Positions 1 through 8,962 of a DNA stretch of 64,000 nucleotides are shown piece by piece. Source of the DNA: CAYNXB01 sp964401045. GTDB lineage: Bacteria > Pseudomonadota > Alphaproteobacteria > Sphingomonadales > Sphingomonadaceae. Where the stretch lies: the NCBI GenBank assembly GCA_964401045.1, contig CAYNXB010000006.1, positions 7,208 to 71,207 of the forward strand. Reading direction: 5' to 3'. Under the pieces are notes generated by a model, which ran no database searches, was not told where the DNA came from, and saw only the letters and a list, made by a program, of their open reading frames with translations. Position 1 is the first letter of the stretch, and each line of letters starts with the position of its first letter. The position numbers were made by a program, and so were the translations under genes.

Positions 1-629
1 ATCTCGCCGGCCTGTTCGGTGACGATGCTGCGGATGTCGCCGTCCTCCGTCATTTCGACGCGCTGCACGTCGGCCAGGACATGGCGCACACCCAGTTTTT
101 GCGTGCAGTGACGTTGAAGGAACGGCGCGAATTTCCCCGCGTCCAGATGGTAGGAATAGTTTGCCAGCGCTTCGTATTCGGGCGTGGCGATGGTTTTCGG
201 CGCGAGCCCGTCGTCGCACAGGCGCCCTTGCGGGCAGACTGCGTCACAGAACGATGCTTCGGAGCTTTGCGCCAGCCAGTGCGGCGCCAGGTTCATCCGC
301 GCGAAGCTCTGGGGCAGCATCAGGGGGTGGTAATAGGCATCGTCCGGCGCGCCGGTGGTCCAGCGGGCGAACTTTGCGCCCTGCTTGAAGGCCGCATCGC
401 ATTCGCGGAAGAAGTCAGTTTCGGAAACGCCCATCTTGGCGAGCGTGCTTCGCAATGTCGGCCAAGTCCCCTCACCCACGCCGATGATCGGTGTATTGGG
501 TGATTCAACCAGCGTGACGGAGAAGCCACCGGGCATCCGGCTCTTGTGCTTGGCCGCGATCACGCCGGCGGTCAGCCATCCGGCCGTACCTCCGCCGACG
601 ATCACGATCTTTTTGGTAGGACGCTGCAT
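1..629 (-). CDS. Tryptophan halogenase family flavoprotein (3' end beyond window)
   Basis: This gene reads leftward from ATG at 629 and leaves the window before its stop, so about 209 residues are visible. Residues 8-18 form an FAD-binding GGGTAGW loop, residues 52-57 read GEGTWP, and Lys82 in AAFKQGAKF aligns with the active-site lysine of PrnA/RebH-type halogenases. The family uses FADH2, O2 and halide to make HOCl, which chlorinates or brominates an aromatic substrate. The diagnostic WxWxIP motif lies outside the window, so halogenation itself is inferred. It sits just downstream of a TonB-dependent receptor and near SapC and cupin genes, a grouping recurrent in Caulobacter and sphingomonads, where the substrate is generally unknown. 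No strong ribosome-binding site precedes the ATG. Confidence 0.85.
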   Translation of the reverse strand, partial: MQRPTKKIVIVGGGTAGWLTAGVIAAKHKSRMPGGFSVTLVESPNTPIIGVGEGTWPTLRSTLAKMGVSETDFFRECDAAFKQGAKFARWTTGAPDDAYYHPLMLPQSFARMNLAPHWLAQSSEASFCDAVCPQGRLCDDGLAPKTIATPEYEALANYSYHLDAGKFAPFLQRHCTQKLGVRHVLADVQRVEMTEDGDIRSIVTEQAGE

Positions 630-653
630 TATCGAAAGCAAAACCAGTTTGCC

Positions 654-677
654 GGGGGTGTCAATAACGACACCCCC
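654..677 (-). terminator. Hairpin downstream of the TonB-dependent receptor
   Basis: A perfect 9-bp stem (GGGGGTGTC / GACACCCCC) with a 6-nt AATAAC loop lies 12 nt after the receptor stop codon and 25 nt before the halogenase start. On the minus strand it is followed by a weak T-containing stretch (GGTTTTGC) rather than a clean T run. It therefore may be a terminator, an attenuator or an mRNA-stabilising 3' hairpin. Confidence 0.55.
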
Positions 678-689
678 GAGCCGAAGAGA

Positions 690-3614
690 TCAGAAGCGAT
701 AGCGAACACCCGCCGTGAAGCGGCGCCCGTAGCCAAAGACGTCGAGCAACTGGTTTTTGAAGCGCCCGTGGGTGCTTTGCGTCTCGTTGGTCACATTCAG
801 CGCTTCACCGAACACGTCGATGCTGGGCGTGATCTGGTAACTGGCGCTGAGATCGACTTGCGTGCTGGCATTCACGAAGGTCGGCTCGGAACCGAACGCG
901 CCGGTATTCTGCACCTGTCCGAACCCGAGCAGGTACTCGTCGCGCCAGTTGAGCGCCGCCCGGAATTCAAACCCGTACTTGTCGAAGAAGCCCACGAAGT
1001 TCGCCGAGTTAGCCAGCCCGGTCACGGCAAAGCCGCTCTGCAGAATGTTATTCGGATCGTACGGCTTGTTCGTCTCGACGAAGGTGGCATTGGCCAGGAA
1101 GCCGAAGCCGCTGTCTCCAAAGGTATGTTGCAGAGCAAGCTCGACGCCCCGAACGGTCGCATCGGGCCCATTGACCTGCTGCGTGACGCTGAACTGCGCC
1201 GGCTGGCCGGTTGACGGGTCGATCACGTCGTTGATCGTCTGCCGCTGCGTCCCTCCGACGATGAAGTTCGAGACGTTCTTCAGGAAGAAGTCGACCGCGA
1301 AATAGGAGTTGGGCTGGTAATACCATTCTGCGGCAACATCGAAGTTTTCCGCCAGATACGGCTGGAGGTCGGGATTGCCGCCACTTGCCGTGAGCGCTCC
1401 TACGCGCTGACCACTGCCGACGTTGAGGACCGGAGTCAGCAGGTTGAGTGACGGGCGCGTCAGCGTGCGGGATGCGTCGAAACGCAGCACCAGGTCAGGC
1501 ACCACCTCCAGCTTCACATCCACCGCGGGCAACAAAAAGCTGTAGTCGCTCTTGGTCGTGACGTTCTGCGATGGACCGAAATTGACGGTCAGCAGCGTCG
1601 GATCGGTGTCGCTAGGGGTAATCGATGTCGGCAGACGGCCGATGCCGGTTGAGCTGAGATGGGTGGTCTCCTGCCGCACGCCCGCAGTGAACGTGAGGGG
1701 CATGCCCGCAACGTCGGTCTGGAACTTGGCCTTCAGGAAAAGGGCCCAGGTCTTCTCATTGATGTTGCGGAAACTGCCCGCATCGTCCGCGACGTCGAAC
1801 GTCCCGGTAAAGTTGCAGCAAGAGTAATTGAACCCAGGAATGTTGGTGGTCTGCGGATTGCCCAGGCTGCTCAGGTAATCCTGATAATCGATCGCGTTGA
1901 AGTCGATCAGTACCGGAGGAAGCGCGCCATCGAATCCGGGGATGAAGTTCCCGGTGCCAACCGTACCGTTGTAAAGGCTGGCCGGGATGGGCACACCACC
2001 GGGCGTGCCCGAAGCGGGCCCGTACCCTGAATAGGCCTGCCAGAAATTGTTGGCGAAAGTGTTGGCGCTGCGGAACTTGAAGGTATCGTCCAGGTAAGAC
2101 CCGCCGAAGGTCAGAGTGAGATCGTCCTGTGTCCATTTGCCGGCCAGACGACCCTGCTTGATCTCGTCAGTGTTCTTATTGGCGATGTTGACGGTGACGT
2201 GCGAGCCGATGACGGAATCGTCGGCCCAGCGGCTGGGATCTCCATTAGCGCCGAAATCATGCAGCGATGGGAACGCTCCGCTGCTGCTGCCATCGATGGC
2301 GATACCGAGCGATGGCCCGATGCCGAAGCCATAACCGATATCGGCGCCCCGTGAATTGACCCGTCCATCGGGGTTGAGCCAGCTCTTGGAATAGCTGCCG
2401 TCCGCCTCGACCTGGAAATTCTCGGTCGCGTCCCACTTGATGTTCAGACCGGTCTGGTTGGTGCGCCGCAGATTGCTGTCAGTCGCGGCGGTAAAGTCGG
2501 TCTGCGAACCGGCCTGCGAAAAGTCCAGCGGTACGCCATTCTCATCGAGCACGACGTCGCGCAGCGAGCCCTGGTTGAACCAGATGCCGAAACCGAAGGT
2601 TTCCGCGTTGATCGTCTGCTCGGTGTAGTTGTCGTCCAGAGTGAACAGCAGATCCGCGCTGGGCTGCCATTGAAGGGCAATTCGCCCGTCGACACGCTCG
2701 TCCTTCGTGTAGGTCTGCTGCGCGCCGTACTGTTGCTCGAAGAAGCCGACGATGGTCTTGCGCTGATCCGCCGGCGCGGCCCCGTCGCTCGTCGGATTGC
2801 AGGTAGCCGCCGTGCTGCCGGCCAGCTGGCAGGGCGCATAGTAGCCGCCCGGAAATCCGTGCACGAAGACATTGTTGGTCTGGGTGTCGTGTCGGCTGTA
2901 GATCACGTCCGCCAGAATGCCCAGCGTGTCGTCAGCGAAAGTATCGCTGATCAGAAGCCCGCCGCTCGGCACGATCTTGTCCGCATACTCTTGCAGGGAA
3001 GCGGACGCGGTGGCTGCGATATGGAAGCCCGGCCGGTCGAGCGGCTTGGGATAGGCGATGTCGATCGTCGCGCCGATCGAGTTGGCCGCCACAGCAACAT
3101 CGGGCGTCTTGTAGACGGCCAGTGCGCCGATGAAATCGGAGCCGACGGTGCTGAAATCGATCGAACGACCGCCAGTCGCGGTCGAAAGACGCCGCCCATC
3201 GACGAGCGTTTCGTTGAAGTCGCCGCCGAAGCCGCGAATGGTCACGCCATTGGCCTCGCCACGCGCACCGTCGCGCTGGATCGAGACGCCGGGCAGGCGC
3301 TGCAGTGAGGCCGCCACGTTGGAATCGGGGAATTTGCCGATGTCCTCCGAAGAGATCACATCGACAACACCCGGCGCATCGCGCTTTGCATCAAGGTTGC
3401 GCTGCAGCGATCCGCGGATGCCGGTGACGATGATTTGAGTTTCGTCCGAACCCTTATCCGACTGGACGGCGGCGTTGCCCGCGGCGTCATCGGTATCCTG
3501 GGCCCACGCAGGAGCCGCCAGACCGAATGCCAGGACACCAGATGCACTCGCTGCTAGCAGTCCGCGCTTTACTCGACGATCCAGGATTCGGCAGCCATGA
3601 CTGGACATCTTCAT
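690..3614 (-). CDS. TonB-dependent receptor
   Basis: This encodes a 974-residue outer-membrane transporter for TonB-energised uptake of a large ligand. The N-terminus has a hydrophobic export signal ending AWA|Q near residue 38. The plug domain starts around residue 60 (QIIVTGIRGSL) and contains the classical segments DIGKFPDSNVAASLQRLPGV and GVTIRGFG. The rest is a 22-strand-type barrel ending in the aromatic GVRYRF signature. An alternative start two codons in is possible. The divergent 325-bp upstream region carries a copy of the xylan-regulon palindrome, which suggests the ligand is a xylan-derived oligosaccharide. Substrate assignment is inference; the receptor call is firm. Confidence 0.95.
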   Translation of the reverse strand: MKMSSHGCRILDRRVKRGLLAASASGVLAFGLAAPAWAQDTDDAAGNAAVQSDKGSDETQIIVTGIRGSLQRNLDAKRDAPGVVDVISSEDIGKFPDSNVAASLQRLPGVSIQRDGARGEANGVTIRGFGGDFNETLVDGRRLSTATGGRSIDFSTVGSDFIGALAVYKTPDVAVAANSIGATIDIAYPKPLDRPGFHIAATASASLQEYADKIVPSGGLLISDTFADDTLGILADVIYSRHDTQTNNVFVHGFPGGYYAPCQLAGSTAATCNPTSDGAAPADQRKTIVGFFEQQYGAQQTYTKDERVDGRIALQWQPSADLLFTLDDNYTEQTINAETFGFGIWFNQGSLRDVVLDENGVPLDFSQAGSQTDFTAATDSNLRRTNQTGLNIKWDATENFQVEADGSYSKSWLNPDGRVNSRGADIGYGFGIGPSLGIAIDGSSSGAFPSLHDFGANGDPSRWADDSVIGSHVTVNIANKNTDEIKQGRLAGKWTQDDLTLTFGGSYLDDTFKFRSANTFANNFWQAYSGYGPASGTPGGVPIPASLYNGTVGTGNFIPGFDGALPPVLIDFNAIDYQDYLSSLGNPQTTNIPGFNYSCCNFTGTFDVADDAGSFRNINEKTWALFLKAKFQTDVAGMPLTFTAGVRQETTHLSSTGIGRLPTSITPSDTDPTLLTVNFGPSQNVTTKSDYSFLLPAVDVKLEVVPDLVLRFDASRTLTRPSLNLLTPVLNVGSGQRVGALTASGGNPDLQPYLAENFDVAAEWYYQPNSYFAVDFFLKNVSNFIVGGTQRQTINDVIDPSTGQPAQFSVTQQVNGPDATVRGVELALQHTFGDSGFGFLANATFVETNKPYDPNNILQSGFAVTGLANSANFVGFFDKYGFEFRAALNWRDEYLLGFGQVQNTGAFGSEPTFVNASTQVDLSASYQITPSIDVFGEALNVTNETQSTHGRFKNQLLDVFGYGRRFTAGVRYRF

Positions 3615-3939
3615 ATTCCCTCAACCCCCTACTTAATCGGCCGCATTATGCAGCTCGATTGGCGGCCGTCTTTCGCGGCCCGACGAACCAGTTTGAGGGA
3701 GGGGTGTGCGCCCGCCGCCTTGGAAGGACAGCAACACGAAACGCTTCCCGATTCCCTCTTGCGACACCTTGGGTATCACCGAAAGGTAACGCTATCAATA
3801 CTCTTTTTGTAGGCGTAATTTATCCATCGAGAGGCGCTTGGCGGACACAGCAAGATAAGGTAATTTCCGCAGAATTCAGCGAAAACGGCGGTAAATCCGG
3901 CTCGGAAATGAGGCCACCGCCGGAAATGGGGAGGGGAAA
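3615..3939. promoter_or_regulatory. Divergent promoter region between TonB receptor and sapC
   Basis: This 325-bp intergenic region is more AT-rich than its flanks toward the right-hand side. It holds one palindrome of the LacI-type regulon (3785-3796). A purine-rich ribosome-binding site (GGGGAGGGGAA) directly precedes the GTG start of the SapC gene. The plus-strand readings through it have no recognisable protein content, so I regard it as regulatory. Confidence 0.55.
3785..3796. promoter_or_regulatory. Putative LacI-family operator (GGTAACGCTATC)
   Basis: It matches the regulon consensus GRTAGCGCTAYC with one central mismatch. It lies 171 bp upstream of the receptor start and 144 bp upstream of the sapC-like start, so it could serve either divergent unit. 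Confidence 0.45.
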
Positions 3940-4632
3940 GTGCAGGCCCAATTGGTAGCCCTAAATTCGGAACAGCATCGCGCGTTGCGGTTGCGCTCCC
4001 TTCATCCGCAGGATCGCCATTTCGTTGAGATCATGGCGAGCGAATTCGCCTCCGCGGCGGCCAGCTGCCCGATCTTCCTGGTAAAGAGCGCGGAAACGGG
4101 GGCGTTTTATGCCGGAGCCATGTTCGGCTTCAAAATCGGAGAAAATCTGCTCGCGGACGATACCGATGAAGCGCCCCCGCCCTTCCGGCCGCTGGATCAG
4201 CTGCGCGAGGGCTTCTACGTGTCGGATGAGGAGATCGCGATCGATCCGGCGAGCCCCCGCTTCAGCGAAAGCGAAGGAGAACCGCTGTTCGACATGGATG
4301 GAAGCCCCGCCGAAGTCTTGCGTCGCATGCAGCGCGTCCTCGCGGGACTGGTGAGCGGAAAGCGGGAAACCGAGGCGTTCATCGCCGCCCTGCTGCGGTT
4401 CAAGCTGGTTGAGCCAATGGATGTCACGCTGAAGTTCGACGATGGCGAAAAGCTGGTGTTGCAAGGGCTCTATACCGTCAGCCTCGATGGGCTTCAGGCG
4501 CTCGACGACGCCGACGTCCTGGAACTGTTCCGCAACGGCCACCTGCAGCTCGCCTACACGATGGCGGGTTCGGTGAAGCAGATTGGCGCGCTTGCCCACC
4601 GGCGCAATCGTCGCCTTGCGCGGGCCGCGTGA
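3940..4632 (+). CDS. SapC family protein
   Basis: This is a 230-residue protein of the SapC family. The name comes from a Campylobacter S-layer-associated protein, but the biochemical role in proteobacteria is not established. Residues 20-60 (HFVEIMASEFASAAASCPIFL) and the later segment GYVSDEEIAIDPAS-like region with the NGHLQLAY C-terminal stretch are typical of the family. There is no signal peptide or membrane segment. It starts at GTG behind a strong GGGGAGGGG ribosome-binding site and ends 4 nt before the cupin gene, so the two are co-transcribed. The gene repeatedly accompanies TonB-dependent receptors, tryptophan halogenases and cupin proteins in sphingomonads and Caulobacter, which suggests a shared but undefined role in processing the imported ligand. 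Confidence 0.85.
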   Translation: MQAQLVALNSEQHRALRLRSLHPQDRHFVEIMASEFASAAASCPIFLVKSAETGAFYAGAMFGFKIGENLLADDTDEAPPPFRPLDQLREGFYVSDEEIAIDPASPRFSESEGEPLFDMDGSPAEVLRRMQRVLAGLVSGKRETEAFIAALLRFKLVEPMDVTLKFDDGEKLVLQGLYTVSLDGLQALDDADVLELFRNGHLQLAYTMAGSVKQIGALAHRRNRRLARAA

Positions 4633-4636
4633 GCCG

Positions 4637-5653
4637 ATGGCAGGTACTCCTGTTTCCGAAGCGCCGCCCTCTGCTATTGCAAGTGAGGACGCCTTTCGCA
4701 GCGAAGTGATCGAAAAGTGCCGGCCAATGATTATCCGGCAGGCTTGCGCCGGATGGCCCGCACGCGTCGCCGCAGCCCATTCGGCGGCGGATCTGCGCGC
4801 CTACCTTGCCGGCCTGGACAACGGACAGCCGGCACAGGCCTTCGTCGGCCCGGAGGCGATAGGCGGGCAATATCACTATGACGATGGAACGGATGGCTTC
4901 AATTTCGACCGCGAGACGCTCACGCTGTCGAAGGCGCTCGAGCGGATTGCGGCTTGCGCGGAACAACCGGCGCGCGGCACGGTCTACATGGGCTCACTGC
5001 CGGTCGATAGCCATTTGCCGGGCTTTGCCGAAGCCAATGCCCTTGCCTTCCTTGCGCGCGCTGTGCGTCCGCGCGTGTGGATCGGCAATGCTTCACTGAT
5101 CCCCTGCCATTACGATACCTTCGATAATCTCGCATGTGCGGTTGCCGGACGGCGGATCTTCACACTCTATCCTCCGGGCGCGGTGGCCGACCTCTACGTC
5201 GGCCCGATAGACCGAACGATGGCCGGCCAGCCGATCAGTCTTGCAGTCGGTTCTGCGCCCGGCGACCCGCGCTATCCCCGCTTCGAAGCCATTCGCGAAA
5301 GCGCGATGATCGCGCAGCTCGACCCAGGCGATGCGCTCTATCTGCCCAAGCTTTGGTGGCACCAGGTCGAAGCGAAGAGCGACTTCAACCTGCTGGTCAA
5401 TTACTGGTGGGATGCCTTCGCCGCCGGTCCCGATGCACCCCTTACCACGATGATGCTGGCGTTGATCGCCATAGCCGAACGCCCGGCGCCCGAACGTGCC
5501 GCGTGGCACGCATTCTTCGATCATTACGTGTTCCGCCCGAACGGCCACCCGCTGGCGCATCTGCCGGCGCGGGAACACGGGCTGCTTGGACCACTCCGGG
5601 CCGGAAATTACGGCCGTATCCGCGCGATGGTTATGCGCCTGTTGCGAGACTAG
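4637..5653 (+). CDS. Cupin-like (JmjC/FIH-type) domain protein
   Basis: This encodes a 338-residue protein of the cupin_8/JmjC-like fold. The iron-binding facial triad is visible as His158-x-Asp160 (IPCHYDTFDN) and His242 (LPKLWWHQVE), in the family's usual order and spacing. That predicts a non-haem Fe(II)/2-oxoglutarate-dependent hydroxylase, though family members with this context have no proven substrate. I chose ATG 4637, 4 nt after the SapC stop, although the frame stays open 18 codons further upstream. It belongs to the SapC operon and may modify the same compound as the neighbouring halogenase-family protein. Confidence 0.8.
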   Translation: MAGTPVSEAPPSAIASEDAFRSEVIEKCRPMIIRQACAGWPARVAAAHSAADLRAYLAGLDNGQPAQAFVGPEAIGGQYHYDDGTDGFNFDRETLTLSKALERIAACAEQPARGTVYMGSLPVDSHLPGFAEANALAFLARAVRPRVWIGNASLIPCHYDTFDNLACAVAGRRIFTLYPPGAVADLYVGPIDRTMAGQPISLAVGSAPGDPRYPRFEAIRESAMIAQLDPGDALYLPKLWWHQVEAKSDFNLLVNYWWDAFAAGPDAPLTTMMLALIAIAERPAPERAAWHAFFDHYVFRPNGHPLAHLPAREHGLLGPLRAGNYGRIRAMVMRLLRD

Positions 5654-5682
5654 ATCGCTACATAGACAAATTACGCAAGAAT

Positions 5683-5694
5683 GATAGCGCTACC
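5683..5694. promoter_or_regulatory. Putative LacI-family operator (GATAGCGCTACC)
   Basis: A strict match to the GRTAGCGCTAYC consensus, in the 222-bp gap between the cupin gene and the esterase. It is 182 bp upstream of the esterase ATG. A TTGACA box at 5815-5820 lies between the site and the gene and could be a -35 element, but no convincing -10 partner was found. Confidence 0.6.
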
Positions 5695-5875
5695 TCATTC
5701 CAGCTGACAATTGGGAAAAACCTCCCTCCCCATAACATATTGGTTTTTAATTACAAATTGCCACCCCGGCAATCCCGTTCGTGGCTCGTGACGGCTCGCC
5801 CGAAGGACAGAAGATTGACATCTCTGTTATTTACACAGACAAATTCTCTATCCAAGCGGGACGGATGGACACGAC

Positions 5876-7039
5876 ATGACGATCTTCCACATCAAGGGAA
5901 ATGGTTCGGCGCACCGGGCAAGGCATGCGCAATGGCTCACGCGTGACGCGAGGCATTCCGCAAGCCTTCTCGCACTCCGAACAGTCGCCGTATCGGCTGC
6001 CCTGGCGCTGATCGCGCCAACGTTTTCCGCCCATGCGCAGGTCGAAACCAACGTGCCCGCGCGGATTGCCGGCGCTCAACCCGTCGCAGTGGAGCATATC
6101 AAGGTCCACTCCGCCGCAATCGACGGCAACCTGGAAGGCAATTCTGCCGACCGCGACGCGATCGTGTTCCTGCCGCCGAGCTACGGCAAGGATCCGACGC
6201 AACGCTATCCGGTGGTCTACGCACTGCACGGCTATTCGATCGGCGCCCAGCAGTGGACTGGCGAAATCCACGTCCCGCAAACGATCGAAGGTGCGTTTGC
6301 CCAAGGCGCGAAAGAGATGATCGTGGTGCTGCCGGACAGCAAGACCGCGCACAACGGTTCGATGTATTCCAGCTCCGTCACGACCGGCGATTTCGAAACT
6401 TTCGTGTCCCGCGAGCTCGTCGCGTATGTCGACAGCCATTATCGCACCATCGCTGATCGCAGCAGCCGCGGGTTGGTCGGCCACTCGATGGGCGGATATG
6501 GCGCGGCCCGGATCGGCATGCGGCACGCCGACGTGTTCGGCGCGCTTTACCTGATGAGCCCATGCTGCCTTTCCGCTCGCGACCCGGCGGGATTTGACCC
6601 GGATGTGGAAGCGAAAGTTGCGGCGCTTGCATCCCCGGCGGCGTCCGAAACGCTGCCCTTTGGCGTTCGCGGGATGCTGGCGATGGCGGCGGCGTGGTCG
6701 CCCGATCCGCAGAAGCCGCCGCTCTATCTCGACCTGCCGGTCGAAGGTGGAAAGGTGCGCCCGGAGATCATTGCCAAGTGGGAAGCCAATTCGCCGCTCA
6801 ACTTCGTCGACCAATATATCGGCAATCTGCGCCGATACGCCGCGATCGCCACCGACGTCGGCGATCAGGACGGGTTGAAGGTCGATGCGGAGAAACTGCA
6901 CAAGGTTCTCGACAGCTACGGGATCGCCAACAGTTTCGAGATATATCCCGGAACCCACACCAGCGACGTGGCCAACCGCTTCCAGAACCACGTGCTGCCG
7001 TTCTTCAGCGAGCATCTGCGCGGGAGCACCGTTCGCTGA
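5876..7039 (+). CDS. Secreted alpha/beta-hydrolase esterase (CE1 / esterase D-like)
   Basis: This 387-residue exported hydrolase has a long basic N-region, a hydrophobic stretch (about residues 35-50) and an AHA|Q cleavage site near residue 54. The nucleophile elbow is GHSMGG with Ser204; the catalytic His is probably His361 in PGTHTSD, and an Asp in the TDVGDQDG segment completes the triad. The family covers acetyl-xylan esterases, feruloyl esterases and S-formylglutathione hydrolase-like enzymes. The export signal and the position between an upstream xylan-regulon palindrome and a GH27 gene favour removal of acetyl or feruloyl groups from xylan. The exact ester bond cannot be told from sequence. 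The next gene starts 26 nt downstream. Confidence 0.8.
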   Translation: MTIFHIKGNGSAHRARHAQWLTRDARHSASLLALRTVAVSAALALIAPTFSAHAQVETNVPARIAGAQPVAVEHIKVHSAAIDGNLEGNSADRDAIVFLPPSYGKDPTQRYPVVYALHGYSIGAQQWTGEIHVPQTIEGAFAQGAKEMIVVLPDSKTAHNGSMYSSSVTTGDFETFVSRELVAYVDSHYRTIADRSSRGLVGHSMGGYGAARIGMRHADVFGALYLMSPCCLSARDPAGFDPDVEAKVAALASPAASETLPFGVRGMLAMAAAWSPDPQKPPLYLDLPVEGGKVRPEIIAKWEANSPLNFVDQYIGNLRRYAAIATDVGDQDGLKVDAEKLHKVLDSYGIANSFEIYPGTHTSDVANRFQNHVLPFFSEHLRGSTVR

Positions 7040-7065
7040 GGCGGCGGTCGAACGGGAGAAACGGG

Positions 7066-8961
7066 ATGCCACCTCGCAGGCACTTGCTGATGATCGCTGC
7101 GGCCGTATCCGCGCTCGCCGCGTCCACTGCCCATGCCGACGATCTCGATCCGGCGGGAAAGTGGACGGGGTACGACCGGGGCGCTGCCGACCTTCCGCCC
7201 ATGGGCTGGAACAGCTGGAACGCGTTCGGGCTCGCCATCGACGAGGGCAAGATCCTCGGTTCGGCCGACGTGATCGTCTCCTCAGGCCTCGCCGCGAAGG
7301 GATACCGCTACATCGATCTCGACGAAGGCTGGTGGGCCCGACGCGGCGCCGATGGCCGCATGGTGATCCGGACAGATCGGTTTCCCTCGGCCATCCGCAA
7401 TGACGGATCGACCAGCTTCCGTCCGTTGACCGACCGGTTGCACGCGATAGGGCTGAAGGCGGGCATCTATTCGGAAATCGGCCGGAACAGCTGTGGCCAG
7501 CTCTACAGCGATGACCGCGCCAGCCTGCCGAGCGGGACCGTGGCAGAGCGGGAGGTCGGGCTTCACGGCCACGTCGATCAAGACATCGGGCTCTATTTCG
7601 CGGAGTGGGGTTTCGACCTCATCAAAGTGGACGGCTGCGGAATAAGGGGGCTGCCCGCGAACAGTCCCAAGGTGATATCCGGCGAGTTCCGGGCATTCCC
7701 GCCAATCGTCGATTCCGATTCCCTGGGCCGGACCGATGTTCCCGCCGTTCGGGCATTGTATTCCGAAGTTGCCAAGGCGCTCGAGCGGCACAATCCCGAT
7801 GACGATTTCATCTTCTCGATCTGCATCTGGGGATCGGCCGACGTTCGTTCATGGGCAAAGAACGTGGGCAACATGTCGCGCACCAGCGAGGACATCTTCC
7901 CGATCTGGAGCCGCATGCTGTTCAATCTGGACAGCGCATCGCGGCGCGCCCTCTACGCGCACCCGGGGTCGTGGAACGACCCGGACATGCTCTACATCGG
8001 TAGCGGCGATTTTGATGCCGATCACCTGACCGAAGCGCGCACCCACTTTTCCATGTGGGCCATGCTGAACGCACCGCTTATTATCGGTTACGACCTGCGC
8101 CACGCCGCGCCCGAATTGATGAACATCCTGGGCAACAAGCGGATCATCGCGCTCGATCAGGATCCGGCCGGAAACCAATCCGTACTGGCGTACGATTCCG
8201 ACGATGCGCAGATTTACGTGAAGACGCTGGCGGACGGGACAAAAGCGGTGGCGATACTCAACCGCACTTCGGTGCCGCTGGAGGTCACGCTCACCAGCGA
8301 TCATCTTAAATATCTGGCCGATACCGACATCGATCTCGAGGATCTGTGGACGGGGCAAACCAGCCACTTCCGCGGGGAGCACAAGTTCGCGCTCGCTCCG
8401 CGCCAGACCCTGGTGTTCAATGCAAGCGGCGCGCGGGCGCTTGCGGACGGCTACTATCTTTCGGAAATGCCCGGCAGCGTGAACCCGGCGGTGGACGGCG
8501 TCACCGTACCGGAGCCCGAGCCGCTGACCCACCGTGGCATCCTCCCGTGGCAAGGCACGCACGGTAATGGAGAGCACCCTCGCTACGGCGGCTGGGGCGG
8601 AGCGCAGGCAGATATGACGCCCTACGGCGATCAGCTCGCCGTCGCCGGCCACAAGTTCTCAAGCGGGATCGGCGTTCTCGCCGACTCGCGGCTCGAAGTC
8701 CGCAATCACGGCTTCGCGCATTTCTCGGCCATGGTCGGTGTCGACGACACCGCGCGCGACCGCAGCCAACCCGTGACCTTCTCTGTGTATGGCGACGGCA
8801 AGCTACTTGCCCGATCGAGCCCCAAGCGCTTCGGCGAAGGACCATCGCCTATCGAGGCGGATGTAGCGGGAGTGAAGCTGGTGGAGATTGTCGTCCGCAG
8901 CGCGCAGCCGATGCGCTTTCCCGATCCCGTCACCTGGGGCGACGCAGCGCTGACGCGCTAG
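7066..8961 (+). CDS. GH27 alpha-galactosidase with C-terminal NPCBM domain
   Basis: This encodes a 631-residue exported glycosidase that removes terminal alpha-D-galactosyl residues. The signal peptide ends near AHA|D (residue 24). The GH27 barrel begins with PPMGWNSWNAF. The nucleophile is Asp189 (LIKVDGCG) and the acid/base is Asp276 in NMSRTSEDIF. WNDPDML is also conserved. After an Ig-like/beta-sandwich segment (about 400-470), the last 130 residues form an NPCBM-type carbohydrate-binding domain. I start at ATG 7066 rather than at the much longer open frame because the signal peptide begins there. Closely related family members can be beta-L-arabinopyranosidases, which would also fit an arabinoxylan locus. 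Confidence 0.9.
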   Translation: MPPRRHLLMIAAAVSALAASTAHADDLDPAGKWTGYDRGAADLPPMGWNSWNAFGLAIDEGKILGSADVIVSSGLAAKGYRYIDLDEGWWARRGADGRMVIRTDRFPSAIRNDGSTSFRPLTDRLHAIGLKAGIYSEIGRNSCGQLYSDDRASLPSGTVAEREVGLHGHVDQDIGLYFAEWGFDLIKVDGCGIRGLPANSPKVISGEFRAFPPIVDSDSLGRTDVPAVRALYSEVAKALERHNPDDDFIFSICIWGSADVRSWAKNVGNMSRTSEDIFPIWSRMLFNLDSASRRALYAHPGSWNDPDMLYIGSGDFDADHLTEARTHFSMWAMLNAPLIIGYDLRHAAPELMNILGNKRIIALDQDPAGNQSVLAYDSDDAQIYVKTLADGTKAVAILNRTSVPLEVTLTSDHLKYLADTDIDLEDLWTGQTSHFRGEHKFALAPRQTLVFNASGARALADGYYLSEMPGSVNPAVDGVTVPEPEPLTHRGILPWQGTHGNGEHPRYGGWGGAQADMTPYGDQLAVAGHKFSSGIGVLADSRLEVRNHGFAHFSAMVGVDDTARDRSQPVTFSVYGDGKLLARSSPKRFGEGPSPIEADVAGVKLVEIVVRSAQPMRFPDPVTWGDAALTR

Positions 8962-8962
8962 A

